This document shows positions 20,226 to 31,202 of a stretch of DNA of 64,000 bases, in pieces; position 1 is the first letter of the stretch; each line of letters opens with the position of its first letter. Below the pieces are notes generated by a model. That model did not search any database. It was not told where the DNA came from and saw only the letters and a program-made list of their open reading frames with translations. A program made the translations under genes and the position numbers. Source of the stretch: Macrosoma leucophasiata. Its lineage: Eukaryota > Arthropoda > Insecta > Lepidoptera > Hedylidae. Location of the stretch: positions 16,294,501-16,358,500 of the forward strand of contig JAWQUS010000027.1 of NCBI GenBank assembly GCA_036365455.1. The letters are read 5' to 3'.

Positions 20226-20239
20226 TAATACAGCAGTTA

Positions 20240-21145
20240 CCTAACTGCGCCCTCGAACTCTGCCGCTGTTTGCTGCCATCGGTAAGATATTGAACATTTT
20301 ATTAAATCTCGTAGGTACCGTTAACAAGCTAGTTGCATAATTCTCATCATGAGCAGACTGTACACGGCCATGGCTGAGCATAATTTGTCATATTTATGAT
20401 AACGTAACAGCGCGTATTGATTGTTGCACGGCATTATTGTGCACAACGCCCGTATTCCTCTACATTATCAATCCGGAGAAAAGTCCTTCGGCTTTACGAA
20501 CAGGGACAGTCAAAAACATTTCCTCCTGTCAATTTCCAAATTCTCCCTACAAAATGAATATTATAATGTGAAGTTTATTCGAGAAAAATCACAAAATTAT
20601 AAAGATTTCACTGTTTATGGTTTTGTTTAAATATTTGCTTTTTAATAGAGAAATAAAACGTTGTAAATGGCTATATATAAATTGGCCCCTGTTAAGCATA
20701 AGGGTTTTAAGTGACACCACCGCCATTTTGAGCTATACGATCAAAGTTTTTTACGGAGCGAAATTTATTTTTTTGTATAACTTATGATGTACCTTCTACA
20801 TGAAAGTCCCAAAAATTTTCCATACTTAATAAATAGAATTTATATTTTAAGGAATCGGCATTTCTTTTTTAAAATGAACATTATATTCGTTGGTAGCTAA
20901 CACCTTTTCGCTTAAATACACTAGAATTCCAATTTAACGATTTTATCAAGAACATATAATATAATAAATATATAAAATTGTATGTTCTATATATATATTT
21001 AAAGATAGGTAATAGGTAATAGAAGTATCAATATCCATTTTCGGTTTGGTCCTTGCTCTAGCGCTATGTCGGTAAACGTCACGAGTTAACACAGAAAGTT
21101 GTCAATAATGTCGAAACCAATTTGTAAGAAGCCCCGTAACATAAA
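20240..21145. other. No recognised feature
   Basis: AT-rich, with a poor ATA-rich stretch around 20950-21010; no coding signature. Confidence 0.35.
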
Positions 21146-21680
21146 AAACTAAAAGTTCAGTCAAAAATAAAGGGCGTTAAAATAAAAGATTGTCGACGCA
21201 GAGCCTGTCAATTATTTAGTTAACGCTCGGATAAAGTGGTTCAGTCCACCAGGATTCCCCAGCAGTCCAGGCGAGATAAATTGCTCCCGCCGTATAAAAG
21301 GTTATCTTGAATTATTTCCAAGGAATATACGAGCGCAGCCCTGTGATATTTCTATTTCATTATAGCAGTCCCCTATCTAACTTCATCAGATTTCGCAATA
21401 TATTTTACCTGGAAAACCAAAGCGTTTTAAAGTAATACGTCTGAATTAGTCTACCTGTGGGACGATCATAAATTAGAAGAAAGTATAATTTATGTCGTAA
21501 TTATAAAATTATAAGTATGATTAATTCATAATTTAAAGATAAATAACAATATTCCAGTTCCAATTCCAGAAACGTTGATTCAGCAAATTTTAATTGCACC
21601 TCTACCTATTCATTTCCAACTACAAATTTTATCTAGTCTCTATGAAAAAGATTCGATCGAACGCTTTCTCATAGACCACC

Positions 21681-21875
21681 GCGACCAGAGCGAGGTGCAT
21701 CTTTGACATCAAAATTTCCGGATTGAAAACGCTTAAACCAAATTTGTGCTACTCTCACAGACACTGCACTAGGTCCATAAACATCGCAATTTTTTTTCGC
21801 GGCTTCCGTTGCATTTTTACCTTTTTTGTAGTAAAATTTTAAAATGTTTCGAATTTCTTCATTAGATTCACTCAT
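21681..21875 (-). pseudogene. mariner transposase N-terminal fragment
   Basis: Intact start (M-S-E-S-N-E-E-I-R) followed by the helix-turn-helix region up to DVKDAPRSGR, about 65 residues. The frame then runs into unrelated sequence. It preserves the start codon region that the copy at 3832 has lost. Confidence 0.8.
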
Positions 21876-22054
21876 CTTGACATTACGAAAAACAAATGAA
21901 AATCACACATTTGCCTAATTTGAATTTGGAATTATGTTCTTTAAAATTATAACTTTCAATGATGCCAAAACCAGCCAGATACAAATACTACAGCCAAAGA
22001 GATTTTATTACAAGTTCATACATACTATAATGCGAAAAGACTTTTTCCCCAACC
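21681..22054 (-). mobile_element. mariner, 5' portion only
   Basis: The outer TIR (ggttggggaaaaagtctttt on the minus strand) ends at 22054 and is flanked by TA. The homology to 3618-4921 stops abruptly at 21681, so the 3' ~900 bases are missing. Confidence 0.85.
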
Positions 22055-22224
22055 TATTATTAAGCATTAAAGTGCCAATTTTCGTTAGAGTCAAGTAACC
22101 AACTAACCGGTTGTTGTTAGAGAATCAAACGTTACGGCAATAGTAGCTACTTATAACGATAAAAATAAAATTATCACTCCTAAATTAGTTTTACAAGTTT
22201 GCGAGTAATAGTCGACCAAATGAT

Positions 22225-22352
22225 TCTCGAAATGTTTTAACAACTCCATAGAAAATATTTACATATTTTTTTCATTACATTAATCAAACCTAAAAACTAC
22301 GGAACTCTACACTGCGCGTGGCCCAACACGCACTTGACCGTTTTTTTTGTAT
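22225..22352 (-). repeat. 'Ggttccgta' dispersed repeat, end fragment
   Basis: 'gtcgaccaaatg', aatcaaacctaaaaactacg and cacgcacttgaccgtttttt are the reverse of the left end at 34310-34440. Confidence 0.55.
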
Positions 22353-22635
22353 TCATGGTCAAAGAGCACACGGATTGAGCAGCCGGAAAAAGCTAGTACT
22401 AATATATAAATGTGAAGTTTAACTTCTAAAACTATTCCATGAAGGAAAAGTAATTAAAGAGCCACATTAACGGTAACTCCGTTCCAAGTTATCCAAGTTC
22501 AGTAATTCATTTTACTTCAATTGCTAACCAGCAGACATTTCGCTAGTTCTGCTCATATTTCTCCCTACATCTAGGTTAAAATTAACATCGTTACCTATAT
22601 CTGAAAAGGCTAAATGTATGTTGTAAAATTAGATT

Positions 22636-22988
22636 TAGAGCCATAACACCTTCAACCTCAGGAGTGGTAACGCATCTACATTTTGACCTTGGTCTTTGTG
22701 TGGGTGTCTTTAGGCTGCAGTCATCACTTAACATCAATGTAAACTGCATGCTTGTTTGCCACTTCTGACTGTGAATCCTAAAATACGAGGATGACTCAGT
22801 TTAGGATTCAATGTGTACTTTTATCAAAGATATTGTACATAACACCTTTATTTTACAGTGAAATAAATATGTTTTACCTTTATAAGCATGCTTATAATAC
22901 TTATTAAGCTACTTTTCAATTGTTCTGATTGTTTGTACTTTTATGCCAATAAATTATTCTTATTCTCACTTCCATTACATAAAAAAAA
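22636..22988 (+). mobile_element. SINE-like family A (3' half), interrupted by another retroposon
   Basis: 22636-22765 is family A up to tgcttgtttgccacttc. The remaining cacttccattacataaaaaa resumes at 22966. CACTTC is duplicated on both sides of the 200-base insert. Confidence 0.7.
22766..22965 (+). mobile_element. Short retroposon nested in family A (6-bp target duplication)
   Basis: About 200 bases ending aataaattattcttattct, i.e. a poly(A)-signal-like motif and a TTATTC tail, between two CACTTC copies. Looks like a 3'-end LINE fragment or short SINE. It begins with an inverted repeat (gaatcctaaa / tttaggattc). Confidence 0.55.
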
Positions 22989-23061
22989 GAAATATATTAA
23001 ATATTACTATTTCTGCTATGAACCATATCTTAGGTTTTGGCGGGAACCTTGAAAGAGGCGT

Positions 23062-23360
23062 GTAGTGCTCTTATTTTATTTCATTTTCTTGGTGTATTTT
23101 TGAGTTATGTTACATAAAGTTGATGCCATTTTGTTTGATATAGGTTTATTACAGCGCCGTGTATAGTGAAATAGAATAACAGTGCGAAAACACGGCTTTT
23201 CTGGTAAAATAGCCATCGCTTTACTCGAATTACTGACTCTGACTCTGACTGACTAACTGATAATTGACTTTAACTTTTACGCTGCTTATTATGAATACAA
23301 AATATCGTTTTACTTGACACTGGCAATATGCGTAATAGCGATGCCATTACATAAAAAAAA
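23062..23360 (+). repeat. Dispersed repeat D, copy 1
   Basis: 'ctcttattttatttcatttt', ataggtttattacagcgccg, agccatcgctttactcgaat and acactggcaatatgcgtaat recur in the same order at 57714-58070. The end ccattacataaaaaaaa resembles the family A tail, so D may be another retroposon using the same 3' end. Confidence 0.6.
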
Positions 23361-23715
23361 CATATCTAATATTTTGAGAAAGTTTTTCTCTTTAGCGTAA
23401 AGCATCAAAAAATCGGCTTGTCAAAAATAATGAGTGTTAAATTAAGAGACACAGGACCTGCCAAATATTTAACTGGCGGACAGGGTCCAGGCGAGACAAA
23501 TTGCGTCCGCCGTATAAAAGGTTATCCTAAATTACTTCCAAGGAGAGGAGAGCAATGCGCTGTGACATTTCTATTTCATTTTAGCCGTCTTCAATCTAGC
23601 TTCATCAGATTTCACAATATATTTTACTAAAAAGAAAAACGAAAGCTTTTATATACCTTCCAATTTCGTATGAATTTGTCTACCCGTGGGACGGTCATTT
23701 TAAAGAAAGTACCTA

Positions 23716-24337
23716 CAGTCGACTCTCGTTAATTCAAACCTGCGATAATTCGAACCTCTCTATAATTCAAAGTTATCACGCGTTCCCTACGAAATCTCTT
23801 TATATTTCGAGCGAAATCCATACATTTTTGTACACTTGGTAATTTAAACGAAAAAATCATTGCTATATAACAAAACGACGCGTTAATTCGAACTCATCGG
23901 CGTTCAACATTCGACAATTCAAAGTTGCAGAGAGAAAGAGGCGAAAAGATTGTTAGTACAAATACGATTTTGCGACAAGTTCAAACGTGTATTGTTTTTG
24001 TTATGATTAGTTTGACTATTTGACACACACTCTAACGAATTCATTTGTGTTATCATTCAGTTACTGTTACTCTTTCGTTGTGTATACAGTTTAAAATTTT
24101 CTGTTAGTCATGAGCCCTAGAAAGTATAAATAAATATATGTACACGAATATATGTACCTCTAAACTTTTGTCATTGTTATAGAATAGGAGTTAACAAATA
24201 ATAATTGGTCAACACTTAAGAATTCGAAGTTTTATTTATTTACTCTCACAAATTTCGAACCATTTGATATTTCAAACACTCGATAATTCGTAATATTTTA
24301 AGAGTCCCTCGAGTTTCGAATTATCGAGAGTCGACTG
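23716..24337 (+). mobile_element. pogo/Tigger-like non-autonomous element, TA target duplication
   Basis: Perfect ends CAGTCGACTCTCG on both sides with TA at 23714-23715 and 24338-24339, and repeated 'aattcgaa' motifs internally. CAGT starts, TA duplication and TTCGAA-rich subterminal sequence are pogo/Tigger features. A short ATG frame at 24110 reads M-S-P-R-K-Y-K then stop, which could be the remains of the transposase start (weak). Confidence 0.7.
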
Positions 24338-24342
24338 TATAT

Positions 24343-24881
24343 GTTAGGATCCCACCGCAGAATCATTTCGTTCATCCAGATATGCTGCAAACCTATAGAA
24401 TATATAGTTATAAACATAGAAACATAGAGAATATTATATTTACTAGGTTGCCAATCAAAATTTGGCCACAAGTGTTTTTTTTTATCTTTAACAGCCAGCA
24501 ATTCTTATTTGCGGCCGATTTAATTTGGCTCTCGTATATCATAATAATGAGAAAAATTGCTTTATTTTAAATAAATAATACATGTACGTTATGCACGTAA
24601 AAAGTTATCGGGGCGGAACGAAAATAGGTAGGGGCGGCCAAATGCGTAACGGCAGCCGTGATTTTTCTGAATATTTAAACATATTGCCTTGAAGTAGACA
24701 ATAATTTATTGAAAAAACAAGTAAAAAAAAATATTTCCCAAAAAAAATATAAAAAAATACTTGCGGCCAAATTTTGATTGGCAACCTTGTGGATATATAT
24801 TCTCTAGCTTATAAATATACATAAAAATTAGGTTTGCAGCATATCTGGATGAACAAAATGATTCTGCAGTGGGATCTTAAC
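24343..24881. mobile_element. Long-TIR MITE (arms ~140 bp)
   Basis: 'gttaggatcccaccgcagaa', tcatccagatatgctgcaaa and ttgccaatcaaaatttggcc on the left are mirrored on the right, ending gggatcttaac. The centre is AT-rich with one GC-rich patch. It lies immediately next to the pogo-like element. Confidence 0.75.
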
Positions 24882-25331
24882 ATACTACATTATGTTTATT
24901 ATAAGTATGATTTATGACTTAAAATGAACTAAAATTTTTATAGCAACGTTAGATATATGGCACGATCTAACCAAACGTTTATTCGGCAAACTTTTATTGT
25001 ACCTCATTTCGTCGCCGACAACAAATTTTAAATCACTACATAGTATAAGCCAAAGTCGCTCTCTGCCTTTGTCTTGTCTGTCTGTTTCTAAACTATTTTC
25101 TTTTATACAACGCAACACATCCAGTTATGTTAACCTCAATACTAATAAAACTTTTACTTATATGAAGGTAAAGAAATTATCAAGCACATTACAAACTCCA
25201 TTCGAAGTAATATCTCAATTTTACTTCAATTGCTTACCTACCAGAACTGTGCAGAATGTTCCACGAGTTGTTCTGCTCATATTTCTGTCTATGTCTACGT
25301 CTAGTTAAAAATGAATATAGATATCTATTCA

Positions 25332-25446
25332 TCTATACAAATAAATAAAATTGGAGTGTCTGTTTGTAATATAAAAATAACAGCTTTTTACTAAATGCAA
25401 ATGTATGTATACACGGTACATATACCAAAACAACATTTTTTACAAA
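25332..25446 (+). mobile_element. Helitron 5' fragment
   Basis: 'tctatacaaataaataaaat', tggagtgtctgtttgtaata and atataccaaaacaacatttt match the first part of 8152-8625. Confidence 0.6.
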
Positions 25447-25848
25447 AATCCGTAGCGTCCTTATATAAGGTTGTCTTGAATTACTTCCAAGGAATACACG
25501 AGCCACCCTCTGTGACATTTCTATTTCATTATGGCTGTCCTCAATCTACCTAGCTTCATTAGAATTTACAATATATTTTACCTGGAAACCTAACACGTGT
25601 GAATTTTGCTATCCGCGGCACGGTAATAAATTTGCGGAAACGATTGTAATGAAAGTGCAATGTATGATAAAATTATAAATATGATTTATGAATTAATATT
25701 GAGTCAAATAGCAACATTAGAGACACAATTGAAATCAACTGTCTTATTTTTCTTGTGGCCTGACAGATTAATTCCACTAAATTAAAATTTTACTTCAATA
25801 CGTTTGTAACAATAAAAAGGTAATCAAAAGGTTTAAAATTTCAGGATC

Positions 25849-26075
25849 GGAGCTTGAGGGCGTAGGTACCACGTACCACCGGATTACCTAATCTACCGCC
25901 GCTAAATGGTTCAGCGCTTTCGTGTTCCGGTCAGGAGCCATAATTACTGGCATAGAGGCATAACAACTTAAACCTCAGGACTGACAACGTATCTACATTG
26001 AAATCTCTGGTTTAATGTAGGCTACTACTATATAGGCTGCTACAATATTTACTTACCATGAATTGAAACAGTATG
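25849..26075 (+). mobile_element. SINE-like family A, diverged
   Basis: 'accggattacctaatctacc', gctttcgtgttccggtcagg and ggcataacaacttaaacctc in family A order, with a rearranged 3' part. Confidence 0.5.
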
Positions 26076-26103
26076 GTTATATGCTACATTGATGATATAC
26101 AAA

Positions 26104-26273
26104 TCTATAAGTACTAATACTGTGTTTTTGTATGTATGTTTGTAACGTTTTCATACAAAAACTACTGGACCAATTTCAAAAATTCTTTCATCATGAGCAA
26201 GCTGCATCTTCACTGAGTGACATAGGCTATATTACATTTATTTCATGCGTGCGAAGTCGGGGCGAGCCATTAG
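26104..26273 (+). mobile_element. Non-autonomous Helitron, short
   Basis: Starts tctataagtactaatact and ends gcgaagtcggggcgagccat then TAGT, with internal ctactggaccaatttc. A diverged relative of the CTAGT-ending family. Confidence 0.5.
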
Positions 26274-26431
26274 TAATATATAAAGAAAACTTCGACACTT
26301 CTAAAGTATAACATAAAACAAAAGTAATTAAAAAACACATTAACAACGATTGCGTTGAAGTAATATAAGTTTAGTAATTCATTTTACTCCAGTAGCTAAC
26401 TAGGAGATGAATCACGAGTTCTGTTTATACA

Positions 26432-26545
26432 ATAACGTCTGTTAGTAGAGATCCAGTGTTGGAGCTCGAGAACGTAAGCACCACTGCATCAGCAAATATA
26501 AATATCGCCGAATGGTAGGTAGTGTTCAACACTATCATGTTAAAG
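26432..26545 (+). mobile_element. SINE-like family A, left part of a split diverged copy
   Basis: 'gtagagatccagtgttggag', agcaccactgcatcag and gtgttcaacactatcatgtt. The copy continues after the inserted DNA transposon, at 27498-27700 (aatggtaatatatagctctg, gcatctgcattttgaccacc). Confidence 0.5.
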
Positions 26546-26550
26546 CTGCA

Positions 26551-26916
26551 ATTCCGTGCATCGCGATCGACCGCGGTTCGTATATTTATATCAGAAACAT
26601 CATGGATTTCATGGCGCAAACATAACGAACCTCTATGGTGAAACCATTTTACCACTGGCTTGTTACACAGCACATAATATGTTTCCCGACACTATCTCCG
26701 GCCCCGCGAGGCCGATGACATTCCGGTTATCGCCAACCGAATGGAGTAGAGCGAAAGTTGCACCGCCCATAATCGCATATGTCTCATATGTCTCTCCGCA
26801 ACGTCCTAAGCCGAGGCACGGACCCACATGGGTCACCCTTAGGCAGTTGCGCTAAATTTTAGGCTGGAGCGCCCTCTGCGCTCGCCGATTGCCCGGTGAA
26901 GTAGACTAGTGCCGTC

Positions 26917-26948
<32 letters not shown>

Positions 26949-27493
26949 AATTGAAGTGGCAAACAAGCATGCAGTTCACATTGATGTTAAGTGATGACTG
27001 CAGCCTATAGACACCTACACAAAGACCAAGGTCAAAATGCAAATGCGTTACCACTCCTGAGGCCTAAGGTGTTATGCCTCTGTGCCGGAAATTACAGGGC
27101 CGTACATTACCACCTGACCGGAACACGATAGTGCTGAACACTACCATTTAGCGGCAAGTAAATCAGGTAATGCGGTGGTGCCTACGCCCGCGAGCTCCGT
27201 CACTGGAGCTCTACCACCAGTGAAAAAGAGTCTCGAGACAGGCCGCCTACACAAAGCCCGACCTAAAAAAAAAAAACACAATATGTTTGACATTTTGACG
27301 GACAACACCGACTAATTTGGAAATTTTCAAGACACGGCTGACACGGCCGCGTGCGGCTCACAACACGGCACTCGTTGGCCGCGCGCTTCACGGAAGCGGT
27401 GCCATACATTTTCATACTGTGTCTATTGTCGCGAGCGGCCGACGACAGTCGTAGGCCGCATGCAGCCGCGATCGATCGCGATGCACGGAATTG
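26551..27493. mobile_element. DNA transposon remnant with ~30-bp TIRs, containing a nested SINE-A
   Basis: Left end caattccgtgcatcgcgatc and the reversed right end caattccgtgcatcgcgatc are identical over 20 bases and similar beyond. It splits a family A copy and is itself split by another, younger family A copy (26917-27226). Without that insert it is about 630 bp. No transposase seen. Interior GC-rich, with ccgcgtgcggctcacaacac. No convincing target duplication, so the superfamily is undecided. Confidence 0.65.
26917..27226 (-). mobile_element. SINE-like family A, young full-length copy with 28-T tail
   Basis: Complete and close to consensus, starting with 28 consecutive T (the A-tail) and ending gagctctaccaccagtgaaa. 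The long unbroken tail suggests a recent insertion. Confidence 0.75.
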
Positions 27494-27497
27494 TACC

Positions 27498-27700
27498 TTT
27501 AGGTTAAAATGGTAATATATAGCTCTGTAATGTCAACTACAGAAGCAAAACCACTTATATGCCCCAGAGTTGGCTTCGCATCTGCATTTTGACCACCAGT
27601 TTTTATGTAGATTGTAGTATTAATTCTACAGGTTGTAGTGTTCATTTACGATCAATGTAAATTGTATGCTCGTTTGTGACTGTAGTTATAAAAAAAATCG
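27498..27700 (+). mobile_element. SINE-like family A, right part of the split diverged copy
   Basis: 'aatggtaatatatagctctg', cttcgcatctgcattttgac and gatcaatgtaaattgtatgc; continuation of 26432-26545. Confidence 0.45.
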
Positions 27701-27724
27701 TTCCAATACGCGTAAGATTCGATT

Positions 27725-27810
27725 CGATAAAAATACTTTTTTACCTATATTCCGATGTTTCGGCTCGGTTGCACGAGCCGTGGTCTCGGACGGACTGTTG
27801 TACCAGCAAA
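27725..27810 (+). repeat. Fragment of a short inverted-repeat element
   Basis: 'gatgtttcggctcggttgca' and cgagccgtggtctcgg resemble the core of 62784-62944. Confidence 0.35.
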
Positions 27811-27889
27811 ATGTCAATTTGGTGGCATAATGTTCTTGTACCTCCAAGCACCTGCGCGATTATTATAGTTCATAAGATTACAGCCTGGT

Positions 27890-28005
27890 GACAGGCAGAG
27901 ACAGATGGACAGACAGACGGGTAAACGAGACCCTATTGCTAAGACATCGCTATCTTAGCAACAGGGTCCTGTTTTGACCCTTCGGGTACGGAATCCTAAA
28001 AAGTA
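27890..28005 (+). repeat. 'Ggttccgta' dispersed repeat, 3' fragment
   Basis: A (gacagacag)-like run, then gagaccctattgctaagaca and cgggtacggaatcctaaaaa, the usual right end of this repeat. Confidence 0.5.
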
Positions 28006-28402
28006 TCTGTCTACATTAATATAAAAAAAAAATGTAGTTGTCGATATCTCAAAAGGCCAAATCTATGTATTTGGTATTCATTTCGCAAGTCAAATAAATA
28101 TTACCCTAAAACTTTTTCATTACGTTATTACATCGTATAAAAATCTTTCTTATTTGTTTTGCCTCTAGGAGAAAAAGTTTCCTACAATTGGATTTCGAAT
28201 AAGAAAGTAATTCTATGTTCATTATTTCTTTAGTAATATGTACTTGGGAGAGGAAAAGTATAAATACGTTACAGTCACCGGGTTCCTGTAATTCAGTAAG
28301 AAAAGTGTAATGGTCGCCGAGTACTTGTGACTGTTCGGTGACCAACTTCAGTTGCGAATTCTTATTGTAAACTCTATAATTTATTTTTTCCACTAATACT
28401 AC
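28006..28402. other. No recognised feature
   Basis: AT-rich. A 95-codon minus-strand frame at 28106-28393 has no recognisable motif. Confidence 0.35.
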
Positions 28403-28674
28403 GCTGAGGTCCTTGGTTCGATTCCCGGGTAGGGGATTTTCAGAGATAATGGTGTAAAGTCCTTTATCTCTAATTCTATTGGGATTTTTCGATTTTCTGA
28501 ATATTTTCCAGTACCTCGAAGTTTGGTAATGAGCCCGGTGATGTCAACAGTCTCGCCACCTGTTACATGGGCCATAAACGTAACCGGCGAATCGTGGGTG
28601 TTTGCATGTATGCTTGAATGCATGCATTTATCTCTGCCTACTCCTTCGGGGATTACAGGCGTGAAGTAACGTTA
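28403..28674 (+). mobile_element. tRNA-derived SINE family C
   Basis: Starts inside the tRNA head (ctgaggtccttggttcgatt, B box ggttcgattcccgggtag). Body ctctaattctattgggattt and gtaaccggcgaatcgtgggt; tail gattacaggcgtgaagtaac. Confidence 0.7.
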
Positions 28675-28879
28675 CAATATTTCATAGACGAGGAAACGGT
28701 GGCTCTCCGAACTCGATACCTGACTTCGTATAGTTATACATTTTAGAAAAGTACCACTAGACGTGTTACTATAAAAAAGTTATGATAACTAAAACTAAAG
28801 TTATGCAGTAATCTCAGATCATCATCATTTCAGCGGATAGAAGTCCATTTGTTCGATACAGTTGCTAACTACTCTATGT

Positions 28880-29575
28880 TAACACTCTGGTTATTTATTA
28901 TCTATGTTTCGTAATTCGAACGTACCCTCAGAGGTTGGATTTGTGTGAGCCGTGTAATCACATAATAGGAAATTTAAAAAAAGTAAAAAAGCGCGGGATC
29001 GAGTACGATCACGTAATTGCGCGGTGTACATAATTTCGGATATTTTTTTATACATAATCGAGCCATCCACCATCAGGAGTGTGTGTTTTGATTGTCCTGA
29101 ACGGATCGAGAACTTGTAGTGCCGCGGTGTTACGCGTCGGCTAATCGGATTCTGCGGTTGAAGTGTGTGCGTTTTGCGTGGCTGCCATAATGGGACACCG
29201 ACCACGCGTCGCCATTGGGAAAAACAAGTCACTCGACAGGACACAAATCAAGTACCCTTTTTCTTTGTTCCCTTTCTTTGTCTAATATTAACGTTTTAAT
29301 TCCCTCATTTGGGGATCCCCTTCCCCCCATAACCTAGACTAACTGACGTTGATCTAGGTACTTCGTGGCAGAAGTCCATCGTATCGGTAAGTACCTAGTG
29401 GTAATAGGCTCCCGATTCATGTAGGTAGGTAGGACGAGGTGCAACTTTTGCCATCGGGATACCGAACCCTATATGTACGGCACACCATTGCTTGAAGCTC
29501 TCAAAGATTGCCATAACGAACGATCCTAGGTCGCCCTCATCCAGCAATCTTCGATCTGGCAGTGAAACCGAAAGT
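28880..29575. other. Non-repetitive, locally GC-richer segment
   Basis: About 29040-29260 is richer in CpG than its surroundings (gtgccgcggtgttacgcgtc), and a strong splice-donor-like GTAAGT occurs at 29386. This could be a 5' exon or promoter of an unseen gene, but no reading frame joins to anything. Confidence 0.2.
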
Positions 29576-29577
29576 AA

Positions 29578-29660
29578 TGTGCCGCCAAATGGTAATTAAT
29601 GTTCGACACAATCGTGTTCCAGTTAGATGGTTATGTATGGCCCTGTAATAAATTCTTGTA
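29578..29660 (+). mobile_element. SINE-like family A fragment
   Basis: 'gtgccgccaaatggtaatta' then cacaatcgtgttccagttag and tatggccctgtaat. Confidence 0.5.
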
Positions 29661-30600
29661 ACCATCAGTCTTCAAAAAAATTGAAAGCACAATTCACACA
29701 TTCTGACCATGGAATAAAATATATAAAGGGAATCCCCAAGATAATACTATTTCTTTTTAATCAAGTCAATATTAGGGGCGCGTTTGTGGAATATTAATAG
29801 AGAGCCGAAGCACTTATACGTGACCGGATTTACTTAACAACTTATTGTATGAAAATGTAAAAGAAGCGCTCACGTCGCGTCCCTGAAATCTTTGAATAGA
29901 GGTTATTTTATCGATTTATAATAATCTTTTCTATTAATATACTTTCAGAATCTTGTTCAAATTTGTAATGGATTTTGGATTGGATAGATTTTTTTTTTTT
30001 TATTTTACCAAATAATTTTTATATTGAATGGAGATTATAAGTTTCTGCAGCGTTTGGTTAATCCTGAACGCTACGTAAGACGTTTATGAAATAATACATG
30101 AAGGTAGCTGCGAATTATCAATTTTTCAAACTACTGTCAGACTAATGTCACCTCAGTCTTACCAGAGAAGCTGAAAGACGAACGAAACGTCGGTTTGATT
30201 CAAAATAATAATTTAAATTTTATATACTTACGTGTGATAAATCCGTAAACATAGCTTTGTTGCAATGAGTGTAGTTCGCGAAAACCTAAGAACATACTAC
30301 CATAAACACGTTCGTTTTCCTTAGACTGTGATACTACATTCCGTCATTCGGTGAAAAAGAGGCGATAGGTACGATACAAATACTTTAGAGTTTAGAACAT
30401 TCTGCTTTATGAAAGGTGTCGAAGTTTCTGACATTGCCTCTGTAATTATTTGTATTCTCTTGTGTGGGTGTAATTTACGTAAACAAAAAAAATATTATTA
30501 TTTATTACTAACTGTGCTTCGTTCACGTGGAATAGTGACTTTATGGATAGCTTAAAAAAACTGGTTTACATTAATACTTCTCTGTACACGATATTAGATT
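29661..30600. other. No recognised feature
   Basis: AT-rich; nothing shared with the rest of the window that I could find. Confidence 0.35.
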
Positions 30601-30602
30601 AA

Positions 30603-30840
30603 TGGCACCAAGGCCACCAATGCCACCAACGCCACCAACACTACCAACTCCATCAACGCCACCAACACCACCGCAAATGTCACCAACGCCACCAATTCCA
30701 CCAACGCCACTAACGCCACCACCACCACCAACGCCACCAATGTCACCAACGCCACCAACGCCACCAATGCCACCAACGCCACCAACGCCACTAACGCCAC
30801 CAACGCCACCAACACCACAAACACCACCAACGCCAGAAAC
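30603..30840 (+). repeat. GCCACCAAC minisatellite
   Basis: About 26 imperfect 9-base units of the type ccaccaacgccaccaac. Both strands stay open (Pro/Thr-rich on +, Leu/Val/Ala-rich on -), a by-product of the repeat and not evidence of a gene. Confidence 0.9.
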
Positions 30841-31202
30841 ATTGAAAGCAACGGCATCCCGAACTAAGTTGCCCTGAATCGCTCAGATTCAGAAAGAAAC
30901 ATCAATCGATACATATCTCCCGTCTTAGCTATCGGCGATGCAAGCGAGCTCGATATCGAGCTTTTTTAGAATCTATAATAATGCATTTGGCCAACCTCAA
31001 TGTCTTTGTGTGACACTCTTGCAAATCCTGACTGAGCCCCAGTACCCCCAAAATTAGTGATATTGGGTTTTCAGAACAGGTTTTTATTTACAATATTTAT
31101 ATCCCCAGGGTTTAGAAACTGTTGATCGCCTGTTATATATTTGGTAACAAAAAAAATTTATCCAAATCGGTACAGGCGTTTCCAAATTATCACTGAACAT
31201 AC

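Larger units (their letters stand above)
21150..26430 (+). repeat. Three-unit tandem segmental duplication, each unit enlarged by insertions
   Basis: Unit cores recur in the same order at ~21150-22620, ~23400-25310 and ~25447-26430. They share ccgccgtataaaaggttatc (units 1 and 2), gaatta.ttccaaggaatac, tgtgacatttctatttcat, aatatattttacctgg, attataa.tatgatttatg and a terminal agtaattcattttact. A mariner fragment entered unit 1. A pogo-like MITE and another long-TIR MITE entered unit 2. A family A copy and a Helitron entered unit 3. No coding content recognised in the ancestral unit. Confidence 0.7.

Noticed and set aside
29040..29391. CpG-richer stretch with a GTAAGT donor as a promoter and first exon
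   Set aside because: No frame reaches the donor, no initiator or downstream exon could be supported, so it was kept only as a note.
30594..30877. Long open frames on both strands (Pro/Thr-rich on +, Leu/Val/Ala-rich on -)
   Set aside because: They are the automatic translation of a 9-base minisatellite; no unique flanking coding sequence.
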